Below are positions 34,601 to 42,687 of a stretch of DNA of 64,000 bases, piece by piece. Both the position numbers and the translations under genes were made by a program. The notes under the pieces were generated by a model that saw only the letters and a list, made by a program, of their open reading frames with translations, searched no databases and was not told the origin of the DNA. Numbering within the stretch: the stretch's first letter is position 1; each line of letters opens with the position of its first letter. Source of the DNA: CAXXOK01 sp963666755 (GTDB taxonomy: Bacteria; Bacillota; Clostridia; Christensenellales; Aristaeellaceae); contig CAXXGW010000009.1 of the NCBI GenBank assembly GCA_963666755.2, positions 1,736,001 through 1,800,000 on the forward strand. The letters run 5' to 3'.

Positions 34601-36522
34601 AAGAGGGCGAAGAACCGGACGAACACAAGCGCGGCTGGCTTTCGCGCCTTTGGGAAAGCGTCCGGAAGGCATGGCGCAGGCTCTGGCATCGCGGCGAACG
34701 CCCGCCCAAGGTTGTTCCCGCCGAAAAGGAGCCACTTGCAGGGCACACGGAGCCGTATGATACCCCGGCCGAACCGGAGAGTGACGCTCCTCCCGCATCC
34801 GACGCCGCTCCCGATTCTGTTGCCATGGACGCACCCGCGGTTGCACAACCGCCTATGTCCACGGCGGAACCGGCTCCTGCGCCGGATTCCGTGCCGCGCG
34901 CCTACGGGGAGGATGCTCCGACGACGGTTGTAAACACGGGCGAGACACTTTACCCCCCGGAAAAGGAAGTGTCCCCGGCCAAGAGCACCGAAGCCCCTAT
35001 CGAGCCGCTGGCGGAGCCTGCACAGGCAACCGTCCCACCGGAAAGCGAAAGCACTCTCCCCGTAAAAAAGCAAACCCCGAATGATGTGGGAGCAACACTA
35101 ACCCAGCCCAATCCATCAGTGCTTTCTGATGTTCCCGTCATGCAAGAAATTTCGGAAACAGGCACACCCTCCGAAGCTCTCCCAGCGCCGCTGTCGCAAA
35201 CTTCCGACGCGCAAACCGCACCGTCGATGCCGGAAGGTTCTTCAAGCGGCGACACTTCTACCGACGAGAATCCCACCCCCACCTCCGCCAAACCGGAGAA
35301 CGTCAAACCATCGATGCCCGCGCCCGGCACAGACACCCCTCCTGCTTTTGTGGAGCAAACCGAGCCCGTCACGCAAGTCCCCAAAAACCGGGAGGCGAAG
35401 CCTATGCCACGGAAACGTGCCTCCACAAAGCCAAAGAGCACTGCCACAGCGCCTGCCGTTCCGCCTGCCCCCGGTAAACGCAAGCCGAAAACCGACGCGT
35501 TACGGGTCCCCGCCGAGCAGGTTACTCTGTTGCAGCACCGTGACAATCGCACCTCCACCCCCTCGGACGTGCCCAACCTGACCCAACTGGCACGCATCTC
35601 CGGGCCGCAACGCTCGCTGCTGGAACGCATTGCGCAAGCGGCAAGGGAAGGAGATGGCGCAAGCGGGCTGTTCTGCCCGCCGCCTTATGCAGAGCGCGCT
35701 TTCCTGAACTTTGGCGGCTCCAAAACCAGCGATCGGCTGGCGCTGGAAGAGTCGCTCGCCTACCTGCAGCGTTACCGGTTTACCGAAAGCGCGCTGTCCC
35801 AGGCACGCGCGCAGCAGCACATTGCCAAAGCGCTGGAGGAGGCGTACAACCCTCGCCGCAAGGATGTGCACTTCTGCGATTTTTGCGGCTGCGAGCTGAC
35901 TGCCATCGAATACGATGTATTGCAGGATGGCCGCGAGCGCTGCATGAGCTGCGGAAAAACCGCCGTGCGCACGCTGGACGATTTCAAACGCCTGTTCCTT
36001 CAGGTGCGCGAGCGTATGGAAACCCTCTACGGCATCCACATCAAAGTGCCCGTGGTTGTGCGGATGATCAGCGCGGAAGAAATGGGCCGTCGCATCGGGA
36101 AAGAGCTGACCCCAACCCCGGGTTATGACGAGCGCGCGATCGGCGTTGCCATACGCAGAGGCAACAAGCATACCCTCTATATCGAAAACGGGGCGCCGCG
36201 CATGAGTGCCGCCTCCACCATCGCGCACGAGCTGACGCACATCTGGCAGTACCTGAATTGGGATGAGCGGCAGATCAAACGCCATTACGGGGCGCGCAAC
36301 GCGCAAACGATCTATGAAGGCATGGCCGTATGGGCATCCATTCAGTACCTGATCCTGATTGGCGAACCCGCCTACGCAAAGCGTGTGGAGATTAACGAGC
36401 GCCTGCGTGAGGATGTGTACGGCGTCGGTTTCCGACTGTTCCTGAAAAAGTATCCGCTGGTCAGCGGCACCTGCCTGACGACCGCCTCCCCTTTCCATAC
36501 GGAGGATAACAAGCCGATCTAA
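31603..36522 (+). CDS. Giant membrane protein with Cys4 zinc site and DA1-like HExxH metallopeptidase domain
   Basis: 1639 aa. Four or five TM helices lie within residues 1-215. A large cytoplasmic region (about 220-990) has a faint resemblance to an SF2-helicase core without P-loop and a DUF1998-like end ('YLPGQFYTFGGKYYEI'). Then a Pro/Ala/Thr/Glu-rich linker (about 993-1305). The C-terminus has four zinc-type cysteines, C1425, C1428, C1447 and C1450, spaced like half a LIM domain, followed by a zincin site H1542-E-L-T-H1546 and the third-ligand candidate E1572 (EGMAVW). Cys4 plus HExxH plus EG is the layout of the DA1 peptidase domain. ATG overlaps the upstream stop, with AGGAGG 10 nt before. 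Last gene of the cluster, ending before a bidirectional terminator. Probably a membrane-tethered protease output. Confidence 0.82.
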   Translation: MNLIWACQGAFVLFWLLERRIQYRRRDRRYQYFVGYLTALLSLLGLIFLPNLFTLLSSLLPQWLSAIGLFANRQWGVSLPSLLGLFPSLGGVSLTLVFPYALNALLLLVFLAIKPALLWLSKRLCLLLRLYEPGRRSRYYRHEAELDGWLLEDHCLQLRSLFSVLHWALFVLPVLLNALLVLFPTAAASLYPPYPVLAVLTLNAVFDFLNGYSRNEYLASIGAEDEGSVTNRNYDLLRPILRRLFGDRLLHEGVREASSFAPIETNEEIIRALIASENDVERVYGRYLENRVLGRRPIESSYARSAVQIMQGQSVLFATPFYRDLSDYLFYPMFMNLLRRRRCMVVIGRDGIDSEVAAWVEEGLARVSNAPAMWRIRFLQDYRYQPDVIIVPLKEIHNVPLFDEARTCLREVSFVLLLEPSRMIARGQIGLKLLTSLCSQDPPTVFCSTDVNHDGLVDTLSHLLRTSILNVSATHAKASACSEMLWDADGPYLHHRILTGISHYLGVGTELGLVALKNQIPRVEWKSASAFPVLDMRWIMQQYYGPICDYLKYPRNQHALDTAFCYSDNLWDLDADHNGFYIVEDELSNLFETLRQYASHISEHGFINILSPNYLLRDYMQHNAALFLSDPKAIPSFAPEHASTRRNCFLGLVMRMLQDSLPEDAILRELRLIGIETPNVLTALNEMVQDYLGIDPAASPVVSSAREVLAADELSTEAHIFYSIRDDRFTTDFLRMLRSAYYIAEDGQGERYYLGSRLWGHVYQRYLPGQFYTFGGKYYEIYTISPEHGVMVRRAADHLTGRRYYRQIREYEIRNAVPVRKVAGQHTLQDIRVTNLHADLCIRTAGYYELQRYDDMATARRTEISGLPERLYVHKHFLRVELPGASPAVCQTLCMLLNEIFATTFPLSREYIAAVCPDAQDQRPEISTYTVSGDTGSQCINLIEDSPIDLGLLTSVERNLPRLLEIAADYIAWHLDMLRPLDSAAEPALDFTPLPELEPEEGEEPDEHKRGWLSRLWESVRKAWRRLWHRGERPPKVVPAEKEPLAGHTEPYDTPAEPESDAPPASDAAPDSVAMDAPAVAQPPMSTAEPAPAPDSVPRAYGEDAPTTVVNTGETLYPPEKEVSPAKSTEAPIEPLAEPAQATVPPESESTLPVKKQTPNDVGATLTQPNPSVLSDVPVMQEISETGTPSEALPAPLSQTSDAQTAPSMPEGSSSGDTSTDENPTPTSAKPENVKPSMPAPGTDTPPAFVEQTEPVTQVPKNREAKPMPRKRASTKPKSTATAPAVPPAPGKRKPKTDALRVPAEQVTLLQHRDNRTSTPSDVPNLTQLARISGPQRSLLERIAQAAREGDGASGLFCPPPYAERAFLNFGGSKTSDRLALEESLAYLQRYRFTESALSQARAQQHIAKALEEAYNPRRKDVHFCDFCGCELTAIEYDVLQDGRERCMSCGKTAVRTLDDFKRLFLQVRERMETLYGIHIKVPVVVRMISAEEMGRRIGKELTPTPGYDERAIGVAIRRGNKHTLYIENGAPRMSAASTIAHELTHIWQYLNWDERQIKRHYGARNAQTIYEGMAVWASIQYLILIGEPAYAKRVEINERLREDVYGVGFRLFLKKYPLVSGTCLTTASPFHTEDNKPI

Positions 36523-36600
36523 CCTGCTTGTTCGCTTAGTATCCAACCATGGAGGTTCTTTCAATCCCTATTCAGTACAGGATGGAAAGGCCCAAAGCAG

Positions 36601-36638
36601 CAGACCGCGAACCCAGCAAAATGCGGGTTCGCGGTCTG
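36601..36638. terminator. Bidirectional terminator after the tubulin/VWA/peptidase operon
   Basis: Perfect 14-bp stem (CAGACCGCGAACCC / GGGTTCGCGGTCTG) with a 10-nt loop, followed by TTACATGTTTCATTTT. It separates this operon from the convergent VOC gene. Confidence 0.8.
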
Positions 36639-36684
36639 TTACATGTTTCATTTTCGTCCATGTCGTGCTTTTTCTACGACGGAT

Positions 36685-37065
36685 TCAGGGCTGGTTATCG
36701 GCACAGCAAAGGCAGAAGGGGTGCCCAGCCGGGTCCAGCATCGTAACAAAGTCGTCGCCGCCATACTGCTCTTCTGCCTTGACGGCCCCCAACCTTTCGG
36801 CTTCGGCTACGGCAGTTGCCACATCAGGCACCTGATAATCAATGTGAATCTGCTTTTGTTGCATCCCCGGCTTTTCCGGCCAGACCGGCGGCACATAGTC
36901 CGGCTCCTGCGCAAACAGGTACATTTCTCCCTCGCTGCTGCGCACGCCCGGTAAGCCGTAAAGCATGCAGCGCTCCCAATGGAGCATTTCGGCATAAAAC
37001 GCGCAAAGCGCTTCCGCGTCTGCGCAGTCAAACATCAGGTTTCCGGTTCGAATCCCTGGAATCAT
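36685..37065 (-). CDS. VOC superfamily (glyoxalase/bleomycin-resistance fold) protein
   Basis: 126 aa, one VOC domain of paired beta-alpha-beta-beta-beta units. Begins 'IRTGNLMFDCADAEALCAFYAEML' and ends 'VTMLDPAGHPFCLC', both typical of this family; metal-ligand type residues H (IHIDYQV) and E/D near the end are present. ATG has AGGAGG at 8 nt. Substrate unknown. It is monocistronic or loosely followed upstream by the TtcA-like gene (171-bp gap). Confidence 0.88.
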   Translation of the reverse strand: MIPGIRTGNLMFDCADAEALCAFYAEMLHWERCMLYGLPGVRSSEGEMYLFAQEPDYVPPVWPEKPGMQQKQIHIDYQVPDVATAVAEAERLGAVKAEEQYGGDDFVTMLDPAGHPFCLCCADNQP

Positions 37066-37236
37066 TCTGGTTACCTCCTTGTATCGCGCCGGTTATTGCC
37101 GGCGGGTTCAGCCCGCGCAGGGGTGCCCAGTTCTCAAGATATCCCGCATCTGCTCGTGAGGCCGATCAACGGCTGCGCTATCATCCCGGCAGCCAGTGAT
37201 CATTTCCGGTAAATACGCAACGCGGCATATTCCACC

Positions 37237-38121
37237 TCAATCGTCCGTGTCCACGGGGGTTCCTGTGGCGCTTGATCCCGGTTCCCCCGTGTCTTCGCCA
37301 GTGAACAGATGCTCGTCATACGGGTGATGCACGCCGTCCTGAATATAGCCAACCACGGTTTTCAGGTTCACATCATGGCAGGAGCGGAAGATATTCGACT
37401 CTAACAGCGGATTGGTGCGCGCCAGCTGTGCGATCAGCGCCTTTATCTCGGCACGTTTGCTTCCGTTTCCTTCACCTTTGGCACAGCTTTCGGTAAAACG
37501 GCAAGCGCAGTTTAAAAACGTCAGATGGTTGTATTGCTTCCAGGCGATAATGTCCTTCTCCCGTACCTTGTACATCGGGCGGATCAGCTCCATGCCGAGA
37601 TAGTTCTGGCTTTGCAGGCGCGGCATCATGGTTTTCATTTCCCCGCCGTAGAACATGCTCAGCAAGACCGTTTCGATAACATCATCAAAATGATGCCCCA
37701 GCGCAATCTTGTTCGCGCCCAACCGCTGCGCATGCTTGTAAAGGTAGCCGCGTCGCATGCGCGCGCACATGTAGCAGGGTGCATGCTCCATGTGGGATAC
37801 CGCCTCGAAGATATCTGTTTCGAAAATCTGAATGGGCAATTCAAGCAATGCGGCATTTTCTTCAATCAGACGGCGGTTTTGCGGGTGATAACCCGGGTCC
37901 ATGACCAGAAAGGAGAGCTGAAACGGAACATCGCCATGCCGCTGGACTTCCTGCAGGCATTTGGCCATTAAAAAGGAATCCTTCCCGCCGGAGATGCAGG
38001 CGGCAATGTGATCCCCCGGCTGGATGAGGCGATACTCCCGCAGCCCATGCATAAAGCCACCCCAGATGGGTTTCCGGAATTTCGTAATGATGCTCCGTTC
38101 AATCCGTTGGCAAGTTTCCAT
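37237..38121 (-). CDS. TtcA-family tRNA 2-thiocytidine biosynthesis-like ATPase
   Basis: 294-aa PP-loop ATPase. The PP-loop SGGKDS is at 44-49, C116-x-x-C119 (CYMC) follows, and C205/C207 lie in the position of the third cysteine of TtcA, which binds a 4Fe-4S cluster and adds sulfur to C32 of some tRNAs. LGHHFDDVIETVLLSMFYGG is the family hallmark. ATG 38121 has GGGAGGG 5-8 nt upstream. Many Bacillota carry TtcA-like proteins whose exact tRNA target is untested, so I leave the symbol open. Confidence 0.88.
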   Translation of the reverse strand: METCQRIERSIITKFRKPIWGGFMHGLREYRLIQPGDHIAACISGGKDSFLMAKCLQEVQRHGDVPFQLSFLVMDPGYHPQNRRLIEENAALLELPIQIFETDIFEAVSHMEHAPCYMCARMRRGYLYKHAQRLGANKIALGHHFDDVIETVLLSMFYGGEMKTMMPRLQSQNYLGMELIRPMYKVREKDIIAWKQYNHLTFLNCACRFTESCAKGEGNGSKRAEIKALIAQLARTNPLLESNIFRSCHDVNLKTVVGYIQDGVHHPYDEHLFTGEDTGEPGSSATGTPVDTDD

Positions 38122-38442
38122 GGCAGCCCTCCCGATTCCAATGTCCCTTAAGCATAAATACTGTTACTGGCAGTTAAGATTTCTCAAGGCTGGCGATCCA
38201 GTGAGACACTGCGAATGCGGCAAACATGTTGCGGAAGTGGTAAAAGCACGCCTAAAACGCCTGCTTCCCAGCAACAGATCCGGCATTCGCCAATCAGGAT
38301 GGAAAACCGCCGAGCTCGATTGTATACGATCCGCAGGGGGAAGTCAATCCAGCCTCCAAGACCACCGGTTGGATAAGGGCCCGCCCCGCTAACGCGGATC
38401 GGGCCCTTGCATAGGGTGCGCACTCAGGCGCAGGGAAACGCT
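38122..38442. other. Intergenic region, 321 bp
   Basis: Contains a terminator-like hairpin near its right end (38375-38408). On the left, a possible weak minus-strand promoter for the TtcA-like gene is TTAACT...TGCTTA. No coding sequence is supported. Confidence 0.5.
38375..38408 (-). terminator. Putative terminator of the CUT1 sugar operon
   Basis: Nested inverted repeat: AAGGGCCCG / CGGGCCCTT outside and CCGC-TAAC-GCGG inside. On the minus strand it is followed by TTATCC, so the U-tract is poor. Confidence 0.5.
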
Positions 38443-39117
38443 TCATTTGAGGTCGGCAGCTTTGGCGCTTTCCTCCGGGGGGTCCACAGGCTCCGGCTGC
38501 ACGTGCAGCGTTTTGCGGTACAGCATCAGCGTCAGGTACATTGGCAGAGACAGGCCGAATAACAGCCATAGCCAGCCAAAGTAGATGACCGCATCCGTCC
38601 ATAGCAGCGGCACAGCCACAAACAGCACTTGGATTGCCAGTGCCAGCAACGTTTGGGGGAACGAAGCCAGCGCCAGCAGGAAGGCATTCTTGATGTGCCC
38701 GCGCAAGGTGTTCTGATACCGGGCCACCAGCGGAAACACCCAGGTTGCGGCCAAGCCCAGCACCACGGCCATCAGCACCGAAAAGTAGAGGAAGAAGGTC
38801 TGCACCGGTACGCTTACATAAACGGCGTAGTAGAAATCACCCGCGAGGATGCCCAGGCACCCCAGCAGCAGCAGCCAAATCGGCGTTGCTGCCCGGAACG
38901 ATTCCCGAAACGCAGCGATGAAAGGTTTGAAGGGGAAGCCCGTATCCACGCCGCGCAACAGCCGTAGCATGCAGGTGTAGCCGGCCGTCCAGGAGGCGCC
39001 CGCAGTTACCACCGGGATACACCCCAGAAATACCAGCACATTGAGCAGGATCAGGTCGCCCGCTACACTCAGCAGGTGCTTCAGGCTCTCCCAGAAAACG
39101 GCCAGCTCGTTCTTCAT
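38443..39117 (-). CDS. DUF624 / YesL-family membrane protein
   Basis: 224 aa with five hydrophobic segments. YesL-family proteins accompany CUT1 carbohydrate ABC transporters in Bacillota; their role is unproven. Visible family features are the N-terminal 'LLSVAGDLILLNVLVFLGCIPVVTAGAS' and 'WVFPLVARYQNTLRGHIKNAFLLAL'. Its ATG shares a base with the stop of the permease gene (TAATG), so it is translationally coupled and part of the transporter operon. Confidence 0.9.
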   Translation of the reverse strand: MKNELAVFWESLKHLLSVAGDLILLNVLVFLGCIPVVTAGASWTAGYTCMLRLLRGVDTGFPFKPFIAAFRESFRAATPIWLLLLGCLGILAGDFYYAVYVSVPVQTFFLYFSVLMAVVLGLAATWVFPLVARYQNTLRGHIKNAFLLALASFPQTLLALAIQVLFVAVPLLWTDAVIYFGWLWLLFGLSLPMYLTLMLYRKTLHVQPEPVDPPEESAKAADLK

Positions 39118-39971
39118 TACTCTTTAACCGAGCCTAGCGCAACGCCTGCGATGATGTACTTGGACAGGAGGAAATACACCACCAGCAGCGGCAGTACCGA
39201 CATCGTCAGCGCCAGGTACACAGCGCCGTACTCCGTCTTGTAGATATCACCTTTCAACAGGCTGACCATGATTGGCATGGTGTAGTTTTCCTTCTTCGTA
39301 AGCAAAATCATCGGCAGGAACAGGTTGTTCCAGGTGTTTACGTAGATGAAAATTGCCTGCGTAGCCATTGCCGGTTTCATGATCGGCAGCACGATGCTGT
39401 TGAAGGTCCGGTATTCTCCTGCGCCGTCAATGCGCGCGGATGCGACAATATCCAGGTTTAGCGCCGGTAGCATGTATTGTCGCATGAAAAATACCGTCAT
39501 GGGTGAGGCGATGGCTGGTAAAATCAGAGCCAGCAGGTTGTTGGTCATATGGATTTGGTACATGAACTGGTAAAAACCAATGCTGATTACCTGCGTGGGG
39601 ATCATCATCACCGCGAGGATCAGGGTAAAGAAAGCCTGCCGCATTTTCCACGAATAGGCGACCAACGCATAGGCCGTAAGCGTGGAGAAGTAGACCGCGC
39701 AAAGCGTCGCGCCGCTGGCAATGATCAACGAGTTGAAGAAGCCCGTCGCAGGATTGAAGGTTTTACCGTTGAGCACCTTGAAGTTGCTGGCCAGAAAGTC
39801 CGAGGGGATCAGCGAAACGGCGTGCTGTTGAATCTGGTAGGTGCTGCGCGTAGCGTTCACGATCATGATCCAGAACGGGATCAGGCTCAGGAATGCCAAT
39901 AGAATGCTGACCGTATAAATTACGGCGCTGCGGCGTCTTTTAGGGGTATGAATCCGTGTCGTATTCATCAC
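39117..39971 (-). CDS. Carbohydrate ABC transporter permease (MalG/UgpE type)
   Basis: 284 aa, six TM helices. The EAA-like loop is present as 'DIVASARIDGAGEYRTFNSIVLPIMKPAMAT', which contacts the shared ATPase. It overlaps the preceding permease gene by 4 bases (ATGA). It is the second membrane subunit of a CUT1 importer. No ATPase gene is in the operon, so a common MsmX-like ATPase encoded elsewhere is expected. Confidence 0.95.
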   Translation of the reverse strand: MMNTTRIHTPKRRRSAVIYTVSILLAFLSLIPFWIMIVNATRSTYQIQQHAVSLIPSDFLASNFKVLNGKTFNPATGFFNSLIIASGATLCAVYFSTLTAYALVAYSWKMRQAFFTLILAVMMIPTQVISIGFYQFMYQIHMTNNLLALILPAIASPMTVFFMRQYMLPALNLDIVASARIDGAGEYRTFNSIVLPIMKPAMATQAIFIYVNTWNNLFLPMILLTKKENYTMPIMVSLLKGDIYKTEYGAVYLALTMSVLPLLVVYFLLSKYIIAGVALGSVKE

Positions 39972-40960
39972 GCTGCGGCCTCCTTTTGCGCTTTGCGTTG
40001 CGCCCGGCGCTGTTTACGCAGAAGCTTATTCGCGCGCACCTCGTAACGGTCACGCATCAGATAGAACACAACGCCGGACAGGATCGCGATCACCACAAAC
40101 ATCAGCATGCTGGCCGCAGCGGCGCGGTTGTACATATACGTACCGCTGAAAGCCTGCGAGTAAATGAAAACGCTGGTGGTCATGGTTTCGTTCGCGGGGC
40201 CGCCGTTCCAGATGTAGAGCTTGGGGATATCGAACATGTTCAAGCCGCCGATCAGGCTGGTTATCAGGGTGAACAGCAAAATGGTGCGAATGCAGGGAAT
40301 GGTTATACGGAAGAAGATCTGTCGCGGGGTTGCACCGTCGATTTCCGCAGCCTCGAACAGATCGGGGCTGATGCCCAAAACGCCGGAAATGAGCACAATG
40401 GTCGTATAGCCGTACCACATCCAGAACTGGATGAAGGCAACCACAAATTTAGCCGCAAGGCCGCTGGTGGTAAAATCGAAAGGTTTATCGACCAAGTGCA
40501 GTGACATCAGAAGATCATTGATTGGGCCAATCGGGTAGCCGAAAATAGCGGCATACAGGATGGCGACCGTCGCGGCGGTGATGATGTTGGGCAGGTAGAA
40601 CATAACCTTGAAAGCGCCCTGGCCGCGAATTTTGTGACTGCTGTTTGTGTACCATGCCGTCAATAGCATGGCAAGCCCAATTTGGGGGATGAAGTTAAGC
40701 GTCCAGATAATCAGCGTGTTTTTCACCGAGTTCTGGAACGTACCGTTGTTCAGGATGCTTACGAAATTTGCGAACGGGTCTTTGAGAAAATGATAGGTGG
40801 TTGTCGTTACCCCTTTGAAATCCGTAAACCCGATGATGGCCGTAAACAGGGTCGGGTACAGGGAGAAGATCAAAAAAACCAGAATGAATGGAATGCTGAA
40901 CAGATAGCCGTACTTGGCGTAACTGACGCTTTTCACTCGTTTGCCGCCGTTTTGTGGCAT
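39968..40960 (-). CDS. Carbohydrate ABC transporter permease (MalF/UgpA type)
   Basis: 330 aa, six TM helices, EAA loop 'DLFEAAEIDGATPRQIFFRITIPCIRT'. The frame stays open upstream, but an upstream start would lie inside a 17-bp hairpin. ATG 40960 has GAGGGGGG at 7 nt and begins a basic N-terminus typical of the family. The C-terminus is a lysine/arginine-rich tail. Together with the MalG-type subunit it forms the channel for the sugar bound by the upstream receptor. Confidence 0.93.
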   Translation of the reverse strand: MPQNGGKRVKSVSYAKYGYLFSIPFILVFLIFSLYPTLFTAIIGFTDFKGVTTTTYHFLKDPFANFVSILNNGTFQNSVKNTLIIWTLNFIPQIGLAMLLTAWYTNSSHKIRGQGAFKVMFYLPNIITAATVAILYAAIFGYPIGPINDLLMSLHLVDKPFDFTTSGLAAKFVVAFIQFWMWYGYTTIVLISGVLGISPDLFEAAEIDGATPRQIFFRITIPCIRTILLFTLITSLIGGLNMFDIPKLYIWNGGPANETMTTSVFIYSQAFSGTYMYNRAAAASMLMFVVIAILSGVVFYLMRDRYEVRANKLLRKQRRAQRKAQKEAAA

Positions 40961-41000
40961 AGCCAGTCCCCCCTCAGACATGGTAGATGAAAAACCATAC

Positions 41001-41039
41001 GCATATGGACGGACGGAAGTGCTCCGTCCGTCCATATGC
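41001..41039 (-). promoter_or_regulatory. Intercistronic hairpin between binding-protein and permease genes
   Basis: A perfect 17-bp stem (GCATATGGACGGACGGA and its complement) with a 5-nt loop, 20 nt after the binding-protein stop. On the minus strand it is followed after 5 nt by GGTTTTTC, so it may be a partial terminator or mRNA 3' shield that lowers permease expression relative to the receptor. Confidence 0.65.
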
Positions 41040-41059
41040 TTGAATCTTAGGTGGCCGAA

Positions 41060-42400
41060 TTACTCAGCGGCCTCGATGCCCAGCTGATCCGCAACGGACT
41101 GCTTGAAGGCAGCGATCGCGGCATCGCGGGTGATGGCACCGGAGGTGTACTGACGCACCTGGTCACGCCAGATGTTGTTGATGGTTTCGTCGTACTGAGT
41201 CAGGTTCTTGCCGTTGGCAAACTGGTTGGCCGGTACGAACACGTCGAACATGTTCTGCCCGCCCAGGAAGTCCAGAACGCCGTTGGACATCGCCATCACG
41301 GTGCCGGAGGCAACAGTATCCTTGGTGCCGCCTTCGCCGTTCAGGGTGCCGTTCGCCCAGTAGTACTGCAGGCCCTTGTCGTCGCACTGCAGGGTGATCC
41401 AATCGATCAGCTTGCCGACAGCTTCCTTCTTCTCAGAAGCAGCGTTGGCAACGACCCACGTGCCGCCCCAGAAGAAGCCAACCGGCGGGTTGCACACGGC
41501 CCAATCGCCGTAGGTGCCTTCGCCAACTTTGGTGCCGCCGGAGTTGCCGGCCATGACGTAGTTGATCAGCCACGCGGGGCCGAAGAACCCGAAGATGGGC
41601 TGCGCGCCGATGCCCTTCATGTCGGCATACCAAGCGTCGGTCCAGTCTCTGGTGTCATTGTGGTAGCCCTTGTCCATCAGTTCCTTGGACAGGTCGAGGA
41701 ACGCTTCGCGAGCAGGGTCGATGTAGAGCTTGCCGTCCACGATCCAGCCCTTTTCGGAGCTGTTTTCTACAGCGTGCCAGATGTCGCCGTCGCCGGACAC
41801 GATGCCGTAGCCCTTCGCCTTCAGCTCAGCAGCCGCCGCAAAGAACTTGTCCCAGCCGGGGCCGACTTTTTCAGCGATGGTGGCGGGATCATCGGTGCCC
41901 CACACGTCCTTGGCGATGGAGCGACGATAGATGAACGCGCCGCCGGTCGCCTGATAGCCGAGGCCTACCAGCGCGCCGTCCGAGGGACGGGTGCCGATAT
42001 CGATGGTGTACTGCGCGATGTCGGCCGCTTTGGTCTCAGCCGCAACGTCGATGCCCAGATCCGCATAGGGAGCCGCAAAGCTCGACATGTCGCCCTGGGT
42101 GTACTTGAGCACGAACGCGGATTCGCAGGCATACAGGTCGGGCGCATCCGCGCCGCCGGCAGCCAGCGCCTGATCCAGCGCGGGCTGGTACAGACCATCG
42201 GTGGTGGCAATGATGGTGGCATTCACGGTGTAGCCAAAGTCCGGGTTGAGCTCGATGTAGCGGTTAATCATATCCGGGACTTCTTTGGTGAAAGCATACA
42301 CGTTGATGACTTTGCTGGCTTCCGCAGACGCGGTGCCCAACGCGGCCGTCATCGAGAGGGTCAGCGCGAGGCAGAGGATAATGGACAGAACCTTCTTCAT
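41060..42400 (-). CDS. Carbohydrate ABC transporter substrate-binding protein (family 1)
   Basis: 446 aa. Signal peptide MKKVLSIILCLALTLSM...ASA with no lipobox cysteine. The mature protein is a family-1 (MalE-like) receptor with many tryptophan and tyrosine residues ('FFGPAWLINYV', 'FFWGGTWVVANAA') typical of oligosaccharide-binding clefts. ATG 42400 follows AGGAGG at a rather long 13 nt. First gene of the operon, with a consensus promoter upstream and a strong hairpin downstream, so it should be the most abundant product. The sugar is not readable. Confidence 0.93.
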   Translation of the reverse strand: MKKVLSIILCLALTLSMTAALGTASAEASKVINVYAFTKEVPDMINRYIELNPDFGYTVNATIIATTDGLYQPALDQALAAGGADAPDLYACESAFVLKYTQGDMSSFAAPYADLGIDVAAETKAADIAQYTIDIGTRPSDGALVGLGYQATGGAFIYRRSIAKDVWGTDDPATIAEKVGPGWDKFFAAAAELKAKGYGIVSGDGDIWHAVENSSEKGWIVDGKLYIDPAREAFLDLSKELMDKGYHNDTRDWTDAWYADMKGIGAQPIFGFFGPAWLINYVMAGNSGGTKVGEGTYGDWAVCNPPVGFFWGGTWVVANAASEKKEAVGKLIDWITLQCDDKGLQYYWANGTLNGEGGTKDTVASGTVMAMSNGVLDFLGGQNMFDVFVPANQFANGKNLTQYDETINNIWRDQVRQYTSGAITRDAAIAAFKQSVADQLGIEAAE

Positions 42401-42456
42401 GGTAAAGATCGCACCTCCTAATGTATTGTTTTGAACGAACCACCCAGGTCATTGTC

Positions 42457-42485
42457 ATTATAGCGTCCTCAAACGATTTAGTCAA
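42457..42485 (-). promoter_or_regulatory. Consensus promoter of the CUT1 sugar operon
   Basis: Minus strand TTGACT (42480-42485), 17-nt spacer, TATAAT (42457-42462), 57 bp before the ATG. The spacer contains AAATCGTTTGA, a LacI-family-like operator with a central CG. Confidence 0.85.
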
Positions 42486-42687
42486 GTAATTTTCGAAAAA
42501 AATCAGCGGAATAGAATGTGCAAAAAGGCACACATCCTTTATTTTGTGGGCATTTCAAGCGCTGGCCTCATTTTTCAACGCAAGCAGCACGAAAAAACAG
42601 CGGGCTTTTTCCGAAATCGCATAGGATGTCAACATTGGGCACACAATCTCCAAACGCGACGTTTAAAATTGGGAAACATATTCTTCT

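Noticed and set aside
31603..36522. Type VI or VII secretion component as identity of the giant membrane protein
   Set aside because: No FtsK/EccC ATPase motifs, no IcmF-like layout and no small WXG100 genes nearby.
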